The notes beneath the pieces were generated by a model. It was not told the DNA's origin. It worked only from the letters and a program-made list of their open reading frames with translations, and ran no database searches. A DNA stretch of 6,375 bases from an uncultured Verrucomicrobia subdivision 3 bacterium (GTDB lineage: Bacteria > Verrucomicrobiota > Verrucomicrobiae > Limisphaerales > CAMLLE01). This document shows positions 1-6,305 of the stretch, piece by piece. A program made the translations under genes and the position numbers. How positions within the stretch are numbered: the first letter of the stretch is position 1; each line of letters begins with the position of its first letter. The stretch covers positions 1-6,375 of the forward strand of contig CAMLLE010000189.1 of the NCBI GenBank assembly GCA_946480555.1. Reading direction: 5' to 3'.

Positions 1-1875
1 ATTCACGATCTTCAAATACGTGTCTGCCGCGGGATTGTTATTCCACTCCAACCGGCGCGAGCGCTCAAACCAGGTGCGTGCCGCGGCAAAATCCTTGGTC
101 TGAACGTAATGCCAGCCGACGTTCAACGCTGTGTAATAACCATTCGGATCGAGCTGCACAGCTTTATCGTAGTAGTCCCAAGATTCGTCGTTCTTGCCGA
201 TCCAATCCAGGCACATGCCGAAGCGCAGGTAACCGTAGCCGTCGAAAGGATTAAGTTCCATGCTTCGTTTGAACCACTCCATTCCTTGTGCGGCTTCGGC
301 TTCGTAACCATCTTCGGCTTCCCAGCTGCGGAGGCGATGAGTCTCCCCGATCTCATATGCGGTCTGGAAATTCAGGGGCTCAACTGCAAAGGCCTTCTTC
401 AATGTTTCGCTGCGTTCGAGTGAGCGCTCTGGCTGGTTTTTAGCCTGGTTCAACCAGTAGAATTCTTGGGCGCTTCGCACCTCGTGCCATCCGAGAACAC
501 CGATTCCCAAGGCGATGGCGAGGGTGACCATTCCCTTCGAAATCTTTTGGAGAGAAAACCAATAATCGCTCGTCGCAAAACGAACGGCACTGCTCAACAA
601 GGCCATCGAAGTAACCGCCACGATCGCATTCGCCGGAATGTGCATATTGAAATCGAGAACGGAATGGACGAGAACCGTCACGATTGAAAGAGAAGCGCCG
701 AGAACGAGCGCGAACTTGTTGCTGCTACCACCTCCCAAATCAGCGGACGTGCCCCGCACATTGCCCCAAGTCTGCCGCACGCCAAGAAATAGCAATGCAA
801 CGGCGGACATGATGATGCTCAGGCCGATCACTCCCCAATCGGTGAGTGTGTTGAGGTAATCATTGTGGACGCGATCGGGCTGCTGTTGGACGGTCTGCGG
901 GCGGAACTCGCGAAAACGGTAGTTGTAATGGTTTGGACCGATCCCCCACCACGGGCTTTCCTTCCAAAGGCGCACAGCGGGTTCCCAAAGATCAAATCGC
1001 GCGCTGTGATTCAATCGGTCGTGGGCCGTGGTTTCCTGCACCCGCTTTTTCAGAAACTGCGCTTTGGGTACCAACACAGCACCGCCAATCAGGAAGCATA
1101 ACAACATAACCGCCGCCGGCAGCCGGTAGCTGCGGTGAAACAGCAACACCCCGAACAAAGCGATCAGCGAGACGCCCACAGCGATCCAACCGCCCCGCGA
1201 TTGCGACACCGCGATTCCTCCCAGAATGACTAGACAAGCGTACCCGAGGAAAACCTTCATCAGGGGCTTGGCCCGGCTCACCAACACGGCGGCTAGTCCA
1301 AGCGGCAGAACCATTCCCAAGAGGCCCGCCAGATTGTTCGGTGAAATGTAAGTGCCCGTCCCGCGTTTTTTGTAAGGCGTTGTGAAGGTCCAGACTTTGT
1401 CCGAACCGGTGGCAAATTGAAAAATCGCATAAGCCGCGATCGCCATTCCAAGGAAGACCAGGGTGTAGGTGATCAGCTGCGTGTGTTCCTGCCGGTGCAG
1501 GTTGTTGAGAACGGCAAAGAAGAGAAAGGCGTAGAGGATCGCTTCGCCGCACTCCCGACGCGCCACGTATTCCAGATCGGATGTGAAATAGCGAATGACG
1601 GCGTAAACCGCGAAAGCCACCACCGCCCAACCGATGGGCGGCCAAAGCAGCTGGGGTTTGGGTTTCAGCCACAGGCGGACGGCCCAGAGGACAAGCACCA
1701 CCAAAACGAGCCCTTGCACCACCAGAAAATCAGGCATCCGCACAGCTCCCGTGGCCAGCGGTCCAAATACCAGGATTGCCAACACCGAACCGAGGATTCC
1801 CCGCTCGCACCAACTGTCCAACTTATCGCGATTCACAGGCGGAAAAAAGTAGGTCAAGCCGCGGCGAAACGTCAC
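1..1875 (-). CDS. O-antigen ligase/polymerase-like membrane protein with C-terminal TPRs (3'-truncated by window edge)
   Basis: This is an uninterrupted reading frame of 625 codons that leaves the window on the left without a stop, so the C-terminus is absent. It is a polytopic inner-membrane protein with about ten hydrophobic segments between residues 27 and about 460. Wzy_C/WaaL-family signatures are visible: GTYISPNNLAGLLG (about 174-187), SQSRGGWIAV (about 224-233), a periplasmic-loop-like stretch at about 270-335, then HNDYLNTLTDWGVIGL (about 337-352) and HSVLDFNMHIPANA. From about residue 470 the chain becomes soluble and helical, with TPR-like units near 530-625 (MEWFKRSMELNP, YYDKAVQLDPNGYY, ARTWFERSRRL). 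Family members join or polymerise lipid-linked glycans on the periplasmic face; the exact substrate cannot be told. The start is uncertain. GTG 1875 is used here; GTG 1944 (after an in-frame TGA) and GTG 1836 are alternatives, and none has a good Shine-Dalgarno sequence. A protein O-oligosaccharyltransferase role is possible but unsupported. Confidence 0.9.
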   Translation of the reverse strand, partial: MTFRRGLTYFFPPVNRDKLDSWCERGILGSVLAILVFGPLATGAVRMPDFLVVQGLVLVVLVLWAVRLWLKPKPQLLWPPIGWAVVAFAVYAVIRYFTSDLEYVARRECGEAILYAFLFFAVLNNLHRQEHTQLITYTLVFLGMAIAAYAIFQFATGSDKVWTFTTPYKKRGTGTYISPNNLAGLLGMVLPLGLAAVLVSRAKPLMKVFLGYACLVILGGIAVSQSRGGWIAVGVSLIALFGVLLFHRSYRLPAAVMLLCFLIGGAVLVPKAQFLKKRVQETTAHDRLNHSARFDLWEPAVRLWKESPWWGIGPNHYNYRFREFRPQTVQQQPDRVHNDYLNTLTDWGVIGLSIIMSAVALLFLGVRQTWGNVRGTSADLGGGSSNKFALVLGASLSIVTVLVHSVLDFNMHIPANAIVAVTSMALLSSAVRFATSDYWFSLQKISKGMVTLAIALGIGVLGWHEVRSAQEFYWLNQAKNQPERSLERSETLKKAFAVEPLNFQTAYEIGETHRLRSWEAEDGYEAEAAQGMEWFKRSMELNPFDGYGYLRFGMCLDWIGKNDESWDYYDKAVQLDPNGYYTALNVGWHYVQTKDFAAARTWFERSRRLEWNNNPAADTYLKIVN

Positions 1876-2266
1876 GCGAATAAAACCGCACGTTTTTCCA
1901 CGAACCCAAGCTGACGGCTCGTCGCGCTGCCTGCAAGCAGCCACTCAACGTCGTGGCGATATCCGAAACGACAAGAATCAATCCCGCCCGGACCGCTCCG
2001 TATTCGAATGCGATTTCAAGGAGAACCTGTCTGGCAATCTAGAGGGAGAACTCCTCTCAATTGAATTCGCGCTTTTTGCCAATGAACTCAAAGCAATGAA
2101 CATTCAACAACGAATATCCAAGGCGGGTTGCCTGGCTCAGGCAACCCCGCGCTGCGGCGCGGATGCCCATGGTCGGCATCCCTGCCACGGGTGACGGGTT
2201 CATGGGAACAATGCGCGAAAGAGTTTTCCAAGCAATCAGCATCACTTGATACAACGGCTCTTCCGA
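1876..2266. other. Intergenic region between the pseudopilin-like gene and the ligase gene
   Basis: No gene is supported here. Short open frames exist on the minus strand (2057-2254 and 2088-2270), but they run through hairpin repeats, have no family resemblance and no ribosome binding site. The region must hold the 3' end of the pseudopilin transcript and any promoter of the ligase; I found no convincing -35/-10 pair. A weak dyad (AGAGG...CCTCT, 2041-2057) lies about 165 bp upstream of the chosen ligase start. The main structure is the three-hairpin element at 2125-2181, listed separately. Confidence 0.6.
2125..2181. repeat. Three consecutive hairpins, REP/BIME-like extragenic element (candidate)
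   Basis: Three palindromes follow each other almost without spacing. The first has a perfect 10-bp stem, GGGTTGCCTG (2125-2134) with CAGGCAACCC (2138-2147) and a 3-nt loop. The second has a 6-bp stem, CCGCGC (2147-2152) with GCGCGG (2157-2162), around a TGCG tetraloop. The third has a 7-bp stem, GGATGCC (2161-2167) with GGCATCC (2175-2181), and a 7-nt loop. Neighbouring stems share one or two end bases. There is no T-run on either side, so this is not a standard intrinsic terminator. The location 3' of the pseudopilin-like gene and the compact palindromic layout fit an extragenic repeat, but copy number elsewhere in the genome cannot be seen from here. It could also stabilise or attenuate a transcript. 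Confidence 0.55.
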
Positions 2267-3055
2267 TCACATTCCAGGCAGCTTGAACGCAAACAGGGTG
2301 CGCTTGTCATCTGCGATTGCCCATTGGTTCAGAGGATACACCGCCGCGCCGTACTTCAGGAATCGCACGCTGGAATCGTAGAACGCAAAATTTGCTCCAC
2401 CGGAACGCGAGCCCGGGCCGCGGCCTGCGTGCTTGCCATTATCAACCACCTCGGTGTCATTGCCGCTGGTGCCCTCAATCAGGTCCATGTAGAAATGCCC
2501 CACGGCTCCGGCACCGTTCATCAACAGCTTTTCTCCAAATAAAATCGTGTCCGACGATTTCACCACGGCGTTTTCTTTCAGCGAATGGGGGACGGTGAGG
2601 ATGTCGGGAAAATAATCGTTCCAGCCGTTGATGATGTAGCTGCGCGGCGATTTGTCGGCTTCGAATGCATCGTCGCCATCGGAGACAGGATTGCCCGCAA
2701 GGTTGTCCGTTGGACACGTCAGCAACGCGAGGTTCCTGTAATATTCGCGCGCGACCGTGGGCCAGCGCGGGCTGCCGTTCGTGCGCGGCGGGAACAGGCC
2801 GTTGTTGTCGTCCGCATACATCTTCAGCGCCAGCGCGAGCTGCTTTTCATTGCTCGTGCAGCGCGTCCGATGCGCCGCCTGTTTGGCCCGGCTCAACGAC
2901 GGCAACAGGAGGCTGGCCAGCACCGCGATGATCGCGATGACCACCAGCAGTTCGATCAACGTAAAGCCGCGCGCCGCCGAGGAGCGCGCCCGATTCAATT
3001 CATCAATTCTCTTCATACGCCGTGAACGGATGTAACTTTCAATTCGTTCGAACAT
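2267..3055 (-). CDS. Type II secretion/type IV pilin-like protein (prepilin N-terminal methylation domain)
   Basis: The product is 262 aa from ATG 3055. The N-terminus has a basic leader of about 30 residues, then the prepilin peptidase site [11 protein letters not shown] with cleavage after Gly30, the conserved Glu at mature position 5, and a hydrophobic helix through LASLLLPSL (about residue 54). Next comes the usual amphipathic continuation ([27 protein letters not shown]). The globular domain contains two cysteines (66, 114). The C-terminal part has a His209...Asn222...Asp227 arrangement like the H-X9-DG motif of planctomycete/verrucomicrobial pseudopilins, but with a longer spacer rich in Gly/Arg/Ser and DS in place of DG. 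The protein would be inserted in the inner membrane, processed and N-methylated, and possibly assembled in a pseudopilus; its specific role is unknown. ATG 3016 is an alternative start giving 249 aa and a 17-residue leader. ATG 3055 is preferred because a weak GGAA lies 9 nt upstream. The extended frame to 3235 is excluded because it overlaps the divergent gene. Confidence 0.9.
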   Translation of the reverse strand: MFERIESYIRSRRMKRIDELNRARSSAARGFTLIELLVVIAIIAVLASLLLPSLSRAKQAAHRTRCTSNEKQLALALKMYADDNNGLFPPRTNGSPRWPTVAREYYRNLALLTCPTDNLAGNPVSDGDDAFEADKSPRSYIINGWNDYFPDILTVPHSLKENAVVKSSDTILFGEKLLMNGAGAVGHFYMDLIEGTSGNDTEVVDNGKHAGRGPGSRSGGANFAFYDSSVRFLKYGAAVYPLNQWAIADDKRTLFAFKLPGM

Positions 3056-3085
3056 TCTGCTTTTTCCAGACGTCAGTCTTTGGCT
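3056..3085. promoter_or_regulatory. 30-bp divergent gap between the pseudopilin-like gene and the small membrane protein gene
   Basis: Only 30 bp separate the chosen start codons of the two divergent genes (69 bp if the pseudopilin starts at 3016). This is too short for two independent complete promoters, so each promoter probably lies partly inside the opposite gene's 5' end, or one start is misplaced. The gap itself shows no recognisable -10/-35 pair or operator. The plus-strand gene has no purine-rich ribosome binding site in it. Confidence 0.4.
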
Positions 3086-3556
3086 ATGACCAGGAAAACC
3101 CTTCTTCTGATTCTCGCCCTCGTGGCGCTCGCCGGGTTCAGCTTTTACCTGAACAAAGACCGATTTCGCAGCGAAGGTATTCAAATTGGTGAACGCTGGG
3201 TGGCGCCAAGGCCAGGGATGGTGCGGCGCGGACAAAAAGCTGATTCACGCGTGTTGCTGTTTCTGCTCGATCGCAAAGCCGCGCTGACCTCCGTCAAAGT
3301 CATTCCGCTCGCCGACATTCAGACCAACAAATATCCGCACGCAATCTGGTCCCTCACCACGGAATCCAATTCCATCCCGGTCAAAGAATTTTTTTATGGC
3401 GTGACCCTTCGCGGCATGAAGCCCGCAGTCAAGGGGGCCATTGCAACGCCGCTGGATCCAAACGCGCAGTACCGCCTGTTCCTGGAAACGGAATCGCAGA
3501 AGCTCACCTACGACTTCTTCGGCTCCCCCAATCCCGCCGCCACTTCCGGCCGATAA
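3086..3556 (+). CDS. Small membrane-anchored hypothetical protein
   Basis: The product is 156 aa from ATG 3086; TTG 3080 two codons upstream is a less likely start. A short basic N-terminus (MTRK) precedes a hydrophobic segment at about residues 5-22 ([18 protein letters not shown]), which looks like a single signal-anchor without a clear cleavage site or lipobox. The rest is a soluble domain of about 130 residues, presumably periplasmic, with no motif I can name. It contains runs such as [38 protein letters not shown] and [17 protein letters not shown], which read as beta-rich, well-formed protein rather than noise. I have the impression of similar small proteins in Verrucomicrobiota, but can assign no function. 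It is the only plus-strand gene in the window. It diverges tightly from the pseudopilin-like gene and converges on the response regulator gene, ending 94 bp before it. Confidence 0.75.
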   Translation: MTRKTLLLILALVALAGFSFYLNKDRFRSEGIQIGERWVAPRPGMVRRGQKADSRVLLFLLDRKAALTSVKVIPLADIQTNKYPHAIWSLTTESNSIPVKEFFYGVTLRGMKPAVKGAIATPLDPNAQYRLFLETESQKLTYDFFGSPNPAATSGR

Positions 3557-3565
3557 ACCCGGCCG
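3547..3565 (+). terminator. GC-rich hairpin at the stop codon of the small membrane protein gene (weak terminator candidate)
   Basis: CGGCCG (3547-3552) and CGGCCG (3560-3565) can form a 6-bp stem around a 7-nt loop that contains the TAA stop codon. No T-run follows, so intrinsic termination would be weak at best. It lies between convergent genes, where a terminator would be expected. Because CGGCCG is self-complementary, chance is a real alternative. Confidence 0.2.
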
Positions 3566-3650
3566 CAACCCCGCGCTGGCGCCATGAAACGGAAGACGAG
3601 CGGGCGTTTGGCTGGGTTACCGGCAGAACCGTCGAACGCATGTGAATTCC

Positions 3651-4292
3651 TCAGCGCTCCTGATTCCAGCGAATCGCCAGTTGCAGCAACTCACTGGAAC
3701 TCCGCAACGCCAGCTTTTCCCGAATCCGCCCGCGATAGGTCTCCACGGTCTTCACGTCGATGCACAATTGCTCCGCGATGTCGCGCGTGCCCAGGCCGGT
3801 GCCGGTCAGTTCAAACACCTGCAACTCACGATCCGTGAGCCTGTCGGCAATCGAACCGTCGCCGCCCTTGGTGCCGGAGGTGAGGCGCCCAATCATCGTC
3901 GCCGCAGTCTTCTCGTTCAGGTAGATCTCTCCTGAAAGCACTTTGCGAATCGCGGCAAGAATGTTTCGCGTCGCCTCCTGTTTGGTGATGTAGCCGTGCG
4001 CACCGGCGCGCAACACGCGTTCGGCATAGAGCGATTCATCGTGCATTGACAGCACCAGCACCCTGAGTTGCGGCCAGCGCGCATGGATGTCTTTGATCAG
4101 TTCAAGACCACTGGAATTCTTCAAAGCCAGATCGATGATCGCCAGGACCGGGTTCGTCTTCTCGATTGCTGCGATCGCGTTATGCCGATCACACGCTTCG
4201 GCGCAGACAGCGAGATCCGATTCGCGGCCGATCACTTCGGCGAGCCGTTCACGGACCATGGGATGATCATCGACAAGCAGAATGGGAATCAT
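3651..4292 (-). CDS. NarL/FixJ-family response regulator (receiver plus LuxR-type HTH)
   Basis: The product is 213 aa, a normal length for the family. The N-terminal receiver begins MIPILLVDDHPMVRERL, with acidic pair Asp8/Asp9, phosphoacceptor Asp54 in AIIDLALKNSSGLEL, the conserved Ser at about 82 (VLSMHD) and Lys104 in GYITKQ. A linker at about 135-150 leads to a C-terminal LuxR-type helix-turn-helix at about 150-207 (LTDRELQVFELTGTGLGTR, DIAEQLCIDVKTVETYRGRI, REKL). It is a cytoplasmic DNA-binding transcription regulator activated by phosphorylation. Its start ATG at 4292 overlaps the kinase stop as ATGA, so the pair is co-transcribed and probably translationally coupled. A longer frame to 4433 has an N-terminus antisense-free but unlike any receiver and lies inside the kinase gene, so it is rejected. 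Target genes are not identifiable here; autoregulation of the operon is possible. The usual MP after the phosphoacceptor loop is replaced by ALKNSSG, a mild deviation. Confidence 0.95.
   Translation of the reverse strand: MIPILLVDDHPMVRERLAEVIGRESDLAVCAEACDRHNAIAAIEKTNPVLAIIDLALKNSSGLELIKDIHARWPQLRVLVLSMHDESLYAERVLRAGAHGYITKQEATRNILAAIRKVLSGEIYLNEKTAATMIGRLTSGTKGGDGSIADRLTDRELQVFELTGTGLGTRDIAEQLCIDVKTVETYRGRIREKLALRSSSELLQLAIRWNQER
4289..4292 (-). promoter_or_regulatory. ATGA start/stop overlap joining kinase and response regulator genes
   Basis: On the minus strand the kinase ends ...TTC TCA TGA and the regulator starts ATG ATT, sharing ATGA. There is no good Shine-Dalgarno sequence before this ATG, so translation of the regulator probably depends on ribosomes terminating on the kinase frame. 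This overlap is what decides the regulator start. Confidence 0.85.
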
Positions 4293-5815
4293 GAGAAAAC
4301 AGCCTGATGGATTGTGGCGCCGCGATTCGGCAGATGGCGCGGAATACGGCAGGAAATCAAGGTTCCCTTTTGCTCGCCGTGGCGCAGGTACAACGCACCT
4401 CCCAGAGCGCGAGCCCGATATTGCATGATGCAAAGCCCCATTCCTGAACGCATCTTCTCGCCGGAAATCCCTATACCATCGTCACGAATCCGAAGGAGGA
4501 TGTCACCACCGGAATCGTCGAGAGAGATTTCGATGTTCCGACAATGGCTGTGCTTCACCGCGTTTGTGACGCCTTCCTGGGCGATTCGATACAAGTGGGT
4601 CGCGCTGACGAAATCGCAAAGCACCTCATCACTGCTCGTCTCGCAGGCGCAATTAAGTTCGAAGCGTTCCGCCGTGGTGCGTGCCAGCTCCTTGAGGGCG
4701 GACACCAGCCCTTCCGTTTCCAGCCGCACCGGATAAAGTCCGCGCGCCACCCGCCGGGATTCCGTGATCGACTCATCGAGCACGTCGGAAACGCGCCCCA
4801 GGCGTTTCGCCTGCTCGGGTGATGCTTCCGCCACGAGCGCATTTACATCGAATGCGAGGCTGATCAGCTTCTGGCAAAGCCCGTCGTGAATGTCCTGGCC
4901 GATGCGGGCCTGTTCGCGGTCACTGATTTCCAGAATCTGGCGTTCCAGCCGGACGCGTTCCGTCACGTCTTCGCTGATGCCGACAATTCGAAACACCTCG
5001 CCGCGATCATTGCGAACGGGAAATGCGCGTTCATGCACCCAGCGGATGGACCGGTCCGGACGAATGACGCGGAACTCCTCGTCGTAGCGGCGCGGTCCCG
5101 CTTCCGGCTTCGCAGCCTGGCGAACCCGCTCGCGATCGCCCGGATGAATCGCTTGCATCCATGCCTCGGCTGAAACGTAAACGTTCCGGCGAGAAAATCC
5201 CCAGACATTCTCAAACTCCGGACTGACGTAGCTGAATCGGGTTCGCGCCGCGTCAGCAACCCAGAACACATCGGTAATGTTCTCAGTCACGTGGCGGAAG
5301 AGCTGGAGCGTTTCCTGCAATCGCCCCGCTGTCCTGCGATGTTCATCGATCTCGGTTTGCAGGCTTTCCGTCCGTTGCTGAACGGCGCTTTCCAGGCCGC
5401 GCGTCTGCCGTCCCGCTTCCGAGGCAAGAAATCCAACCGCCATGAAGGTGACCAGTTCGAACATCCCGTTCCACACATCGATTCCATTGCGCGACGCGAG
5501 AGACGTGGAGCCGAAAAAGGAAAACACTCCGCAGACCAGGGCCACGACCGCCGCCGCACGCGCGCCCGCCATCCAACCAGCGGCAACACACCCGATGAAG
5601 TAAAACAGAATGAAATTCAACTCCCGGGGAGAAATACAATCCACCACACCAACAAGCTCAACAAACACCAGGGCCCAAAACATCAGCGCCGACCGTGTCT
5701 GCGTATTGTGCGCAGCAACACGCCGCACGTAATCGGCGCATTCTCCTGAGACACGTATGAAGGCGGACATGGCGGCGTCAAAACCGCGCCGCAACCACGA
5801 AGTGCATTTGAACAT
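4289..5815 (-). CDS. Membrane PAS-domain sensor histidine kinase, HisKA_3 (NarL/UhpB-type) class
   Basis: The product is 508 aa. Four probable membrane helices lie at about 43-60, 66-84, 87-103 and 118-133, resembling the compact four-helix N-terminal modules seen in many bacterial sensor proteins. A charged, coiled-coil-like stretch (about 137-172) leads to a PAS/PAC domain at about 172-292 (FRHVTENITDVFWVAD, IHPGDRERV, IRWVHERAFPV, IVGISEDVTER). The dimerisation/phosphotransfer part carries ARIGQDIHDGLCQKL with His310 as phosphoacceptor. The HATPase_c domain shows the N box around YRIAQEGVTNAVKHS (Asn418), the G1 box DDGIGI (445-450) and GMGLCIMQYRARALGG (G2). All catalytic motifs are intact, so it should autophosphorylate and pass phosphate to the regulator encoded immediately downstream. 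The signal is unknown. ATG 5815 is the first start after an in-frame TGA; it lacks a Shine-Dalgarno sequence. ATG 5770 would keep all domains. Confidence 0.95.
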   Translation of the reverse strand: MFKCTSWLRRGFDAAMSAFIRVSGECADYVRRVAAHNTQTRSALMFWALVFVELVGVVDCISPRELNFILFYFIGCVAAGWMAGARAAAVVALVCGVFSFFGSTSLASRNGIDVWNGMFELVTFMAVGFLASEAGRQTRGLESAVQQRTESLQTEIDEHRRTAGRLQETLQLFRHVTENITDVFWVADAARTRFSYVSPEFENVWGFSRRNVYVSAEAWMQAIHPGDRERVRQAAKPEAGPRRYDEEFRVIRPDRSIRWVHERAFPVRNDRGEVFRIVGISEDVTERVRLERQILEISDREQARIGQDIHDGLCQKLISLAFDVNALVAEASPEQAKRLGRVSDVLDESITESRRVARGLYPVRLETEGLVSALKELARTTAERFELNCACETSSDEVLCDFVSATHLYRIAQEGVTNAVKHSHCRNIEISLDDSGGDILLRIRDDGIGISGEKMRSGMGLCIMQYRARALGGALYLRHGEQKGTLISCRIPRHLPNRGATIHQAVFS

Positions 5816-5882
5816 AACCGGGTTGAACTTTTTCGCAGGACGTCCACCTTCGTTCCGCGTGCCGGAAAAATATCAAAGGTCA

Positions 5883-5910
5883 TTCGCGATGTGAATTGCG
5901 AACACCTCCT
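5883..5910 (-). promoter_or_regulatory. Isolated perfect Shine-Dalgarno sequence followed by a dyad, in the kinase leader
   Basis: On the minus strand AGGAGGTG (5910-5903) is directly followed by a 20-bp imperfect dyad, TTCGC...GCGAA (5902-5883), in which 7 of 8 arm positions pair around a 4-nt centre. Read on the plus strand the same stretch pairs at all 8 positions (one G-U) around a GUGA loop. The kinase ATG lies about 90 nt downstream, too far for this Shine-Dalgarno sequence to serve it. The nearest ATG (5883) overlaps the dyad's last base and opens a 66-codon frame that runs out of frame into the kinase gene. It may be a leader ORF, an operator, or chance. Confidence 0.35.
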
Positions 5911-5923
5911 AAAGCGAGATTCT

Positions 5924-5946
5924 GCTGTAATCCACCGCCTTACAGC
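5924..5946. promoter_or_regulatory. Inverted repeat GCTGTAA-N9-TTACAGC upstream of the kinase operon
   Basis: GCTGTAA (5924-5930) and TTACAGC (5940-5946) form a perfect 7-bp dyad with a 9-nt spacer, centred about 120 bp upstream of the kinase start. The spacing of the two half-sites suits a dimeric DNA-binding protein, and the position suits an operator for the operon, perhaps for its own LuxR-type regulator. There is no T-run, so it is not a terminator. Function is inferred from symmetry and position only. Confidence 0.35.
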
Positions 5947-6209
5947 CATTTCAGGCCACGCCCGACAGACACCATACCGCTGCCGTGATAATCATTTGCA
6001 GGCTTAACAAGCGGTGAGCTGAATGAAGGAGCGATGCGCGCCTGGCGAATGCAAAAGGAGGTTGGGCTGGAAGGAATATGAAGCCGGCCGTTTTCCAAAA
6101 CGCATTTCGTCCCGCATGCAGTTGACCGCGAAAGCCGAAATTACGCCGAGTGGGGAGGCGCCCATGAACAATGCGGCCGGGTTCATGCCAGCGTCAGCTG
6201 CAACCCTGT

Positions 6210-6305
6210 CCCTGACGGCCGCTTCGAGACGTCCGCCATTTCAAGCGACGCAGTCGGCCACCAAACGCTGCGGTCGCGGAAATGACTCTCGGAGCGCCGT
6301 CAGGG
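6210..6305. repeat. Perfect 10-bp inverted repeat near the end of the right-edge gene
   Basis: CCCTGACGGC (6210-6219) and GCCGTCAGGG (6296-6305) are exact reverse complements separated by 76 bp. The right arm spans the stop codon of the probable partial gene at the right edge. A second smaller pair, CGTCAG (6192-6197) with CTGACG (6212-6217), shares the left arm, so two alternative stems compete. By length and distance a chance occurrence in this window is not unlikely. Confidence 0.25.

Larger units (their letters stand above)
5816..6299. other. Region upstream of the kinase operon without a supported gene
   Basis: About 480 bp lie between the probable stop of the gene entering from the right and the kinase start. 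Open frames exist on both strands (plus 6023-6313; minus 6004-6186 and 5683-5949), but they are short, without recognisable motifs, and look random in composition or overlap the kinase. Part of it may be decayed sequence. The kinase-proximal 130 bp contains two dyads and a perfect AGGAGGTG (listed separately) and probably includes the operon promoter and leader, though no clear -35/-10 pair was found. Confidence 0.5.

Noticed and set aside
992..1672. 226-codon open frame on the minus strand inside the ligase gene
   Set aside because: It is an alternate-frame shadow of the ligase gene, whose own frame carries all the family motifs; its translation is rich in Arg/Gly/Ser and without pattern.
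1417..1914. 165-codon plus-strand open frame opposite the ligase gene
   Set aside because: It is antisense to a well-supported gene; the translation is rich in His, Lys and Gln and has no domain resemblance.
2057..2270. Two short minus-strand open frames between the pseudopilin and ligase genes
   Set aside because: They read straight through the three-hairpin element, overlap each other in different frames, and lack a ribosome binding site; better explained as repeat DNA.
2246..3035. Several plus-strand open frames (80-146 codons) opposite the pseudopilin-like gene
   Set aside because: They are shadows of the pseudopilin coding frame; the longest has the low-complexity Arg/Ala look typical of antisense translation in GC-rich DNA.
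3056..3235. 60-codon upstream extension of the pseudopilin-like frame
   Set aside because: It overlaps the divergent membrane protein gene and would place about 90 residues before the prepilin cleavage site, far longer than known leaders.
4293..4433. 47-codon N-terminal extension of the response regulator
   Set aside because: The receiver fold begins exactly at the ATG at 4292, and the ATGA overlap with the kinase stop explains that start; the extension lies in the kinase gene in another frame.
5291..5749. 152-codon plus-strand open frame opposite the kinase gene
   Set aside because: It is antisense to the kinase's membrane and linker region; no motifs, and the opposite strand is fully explained.
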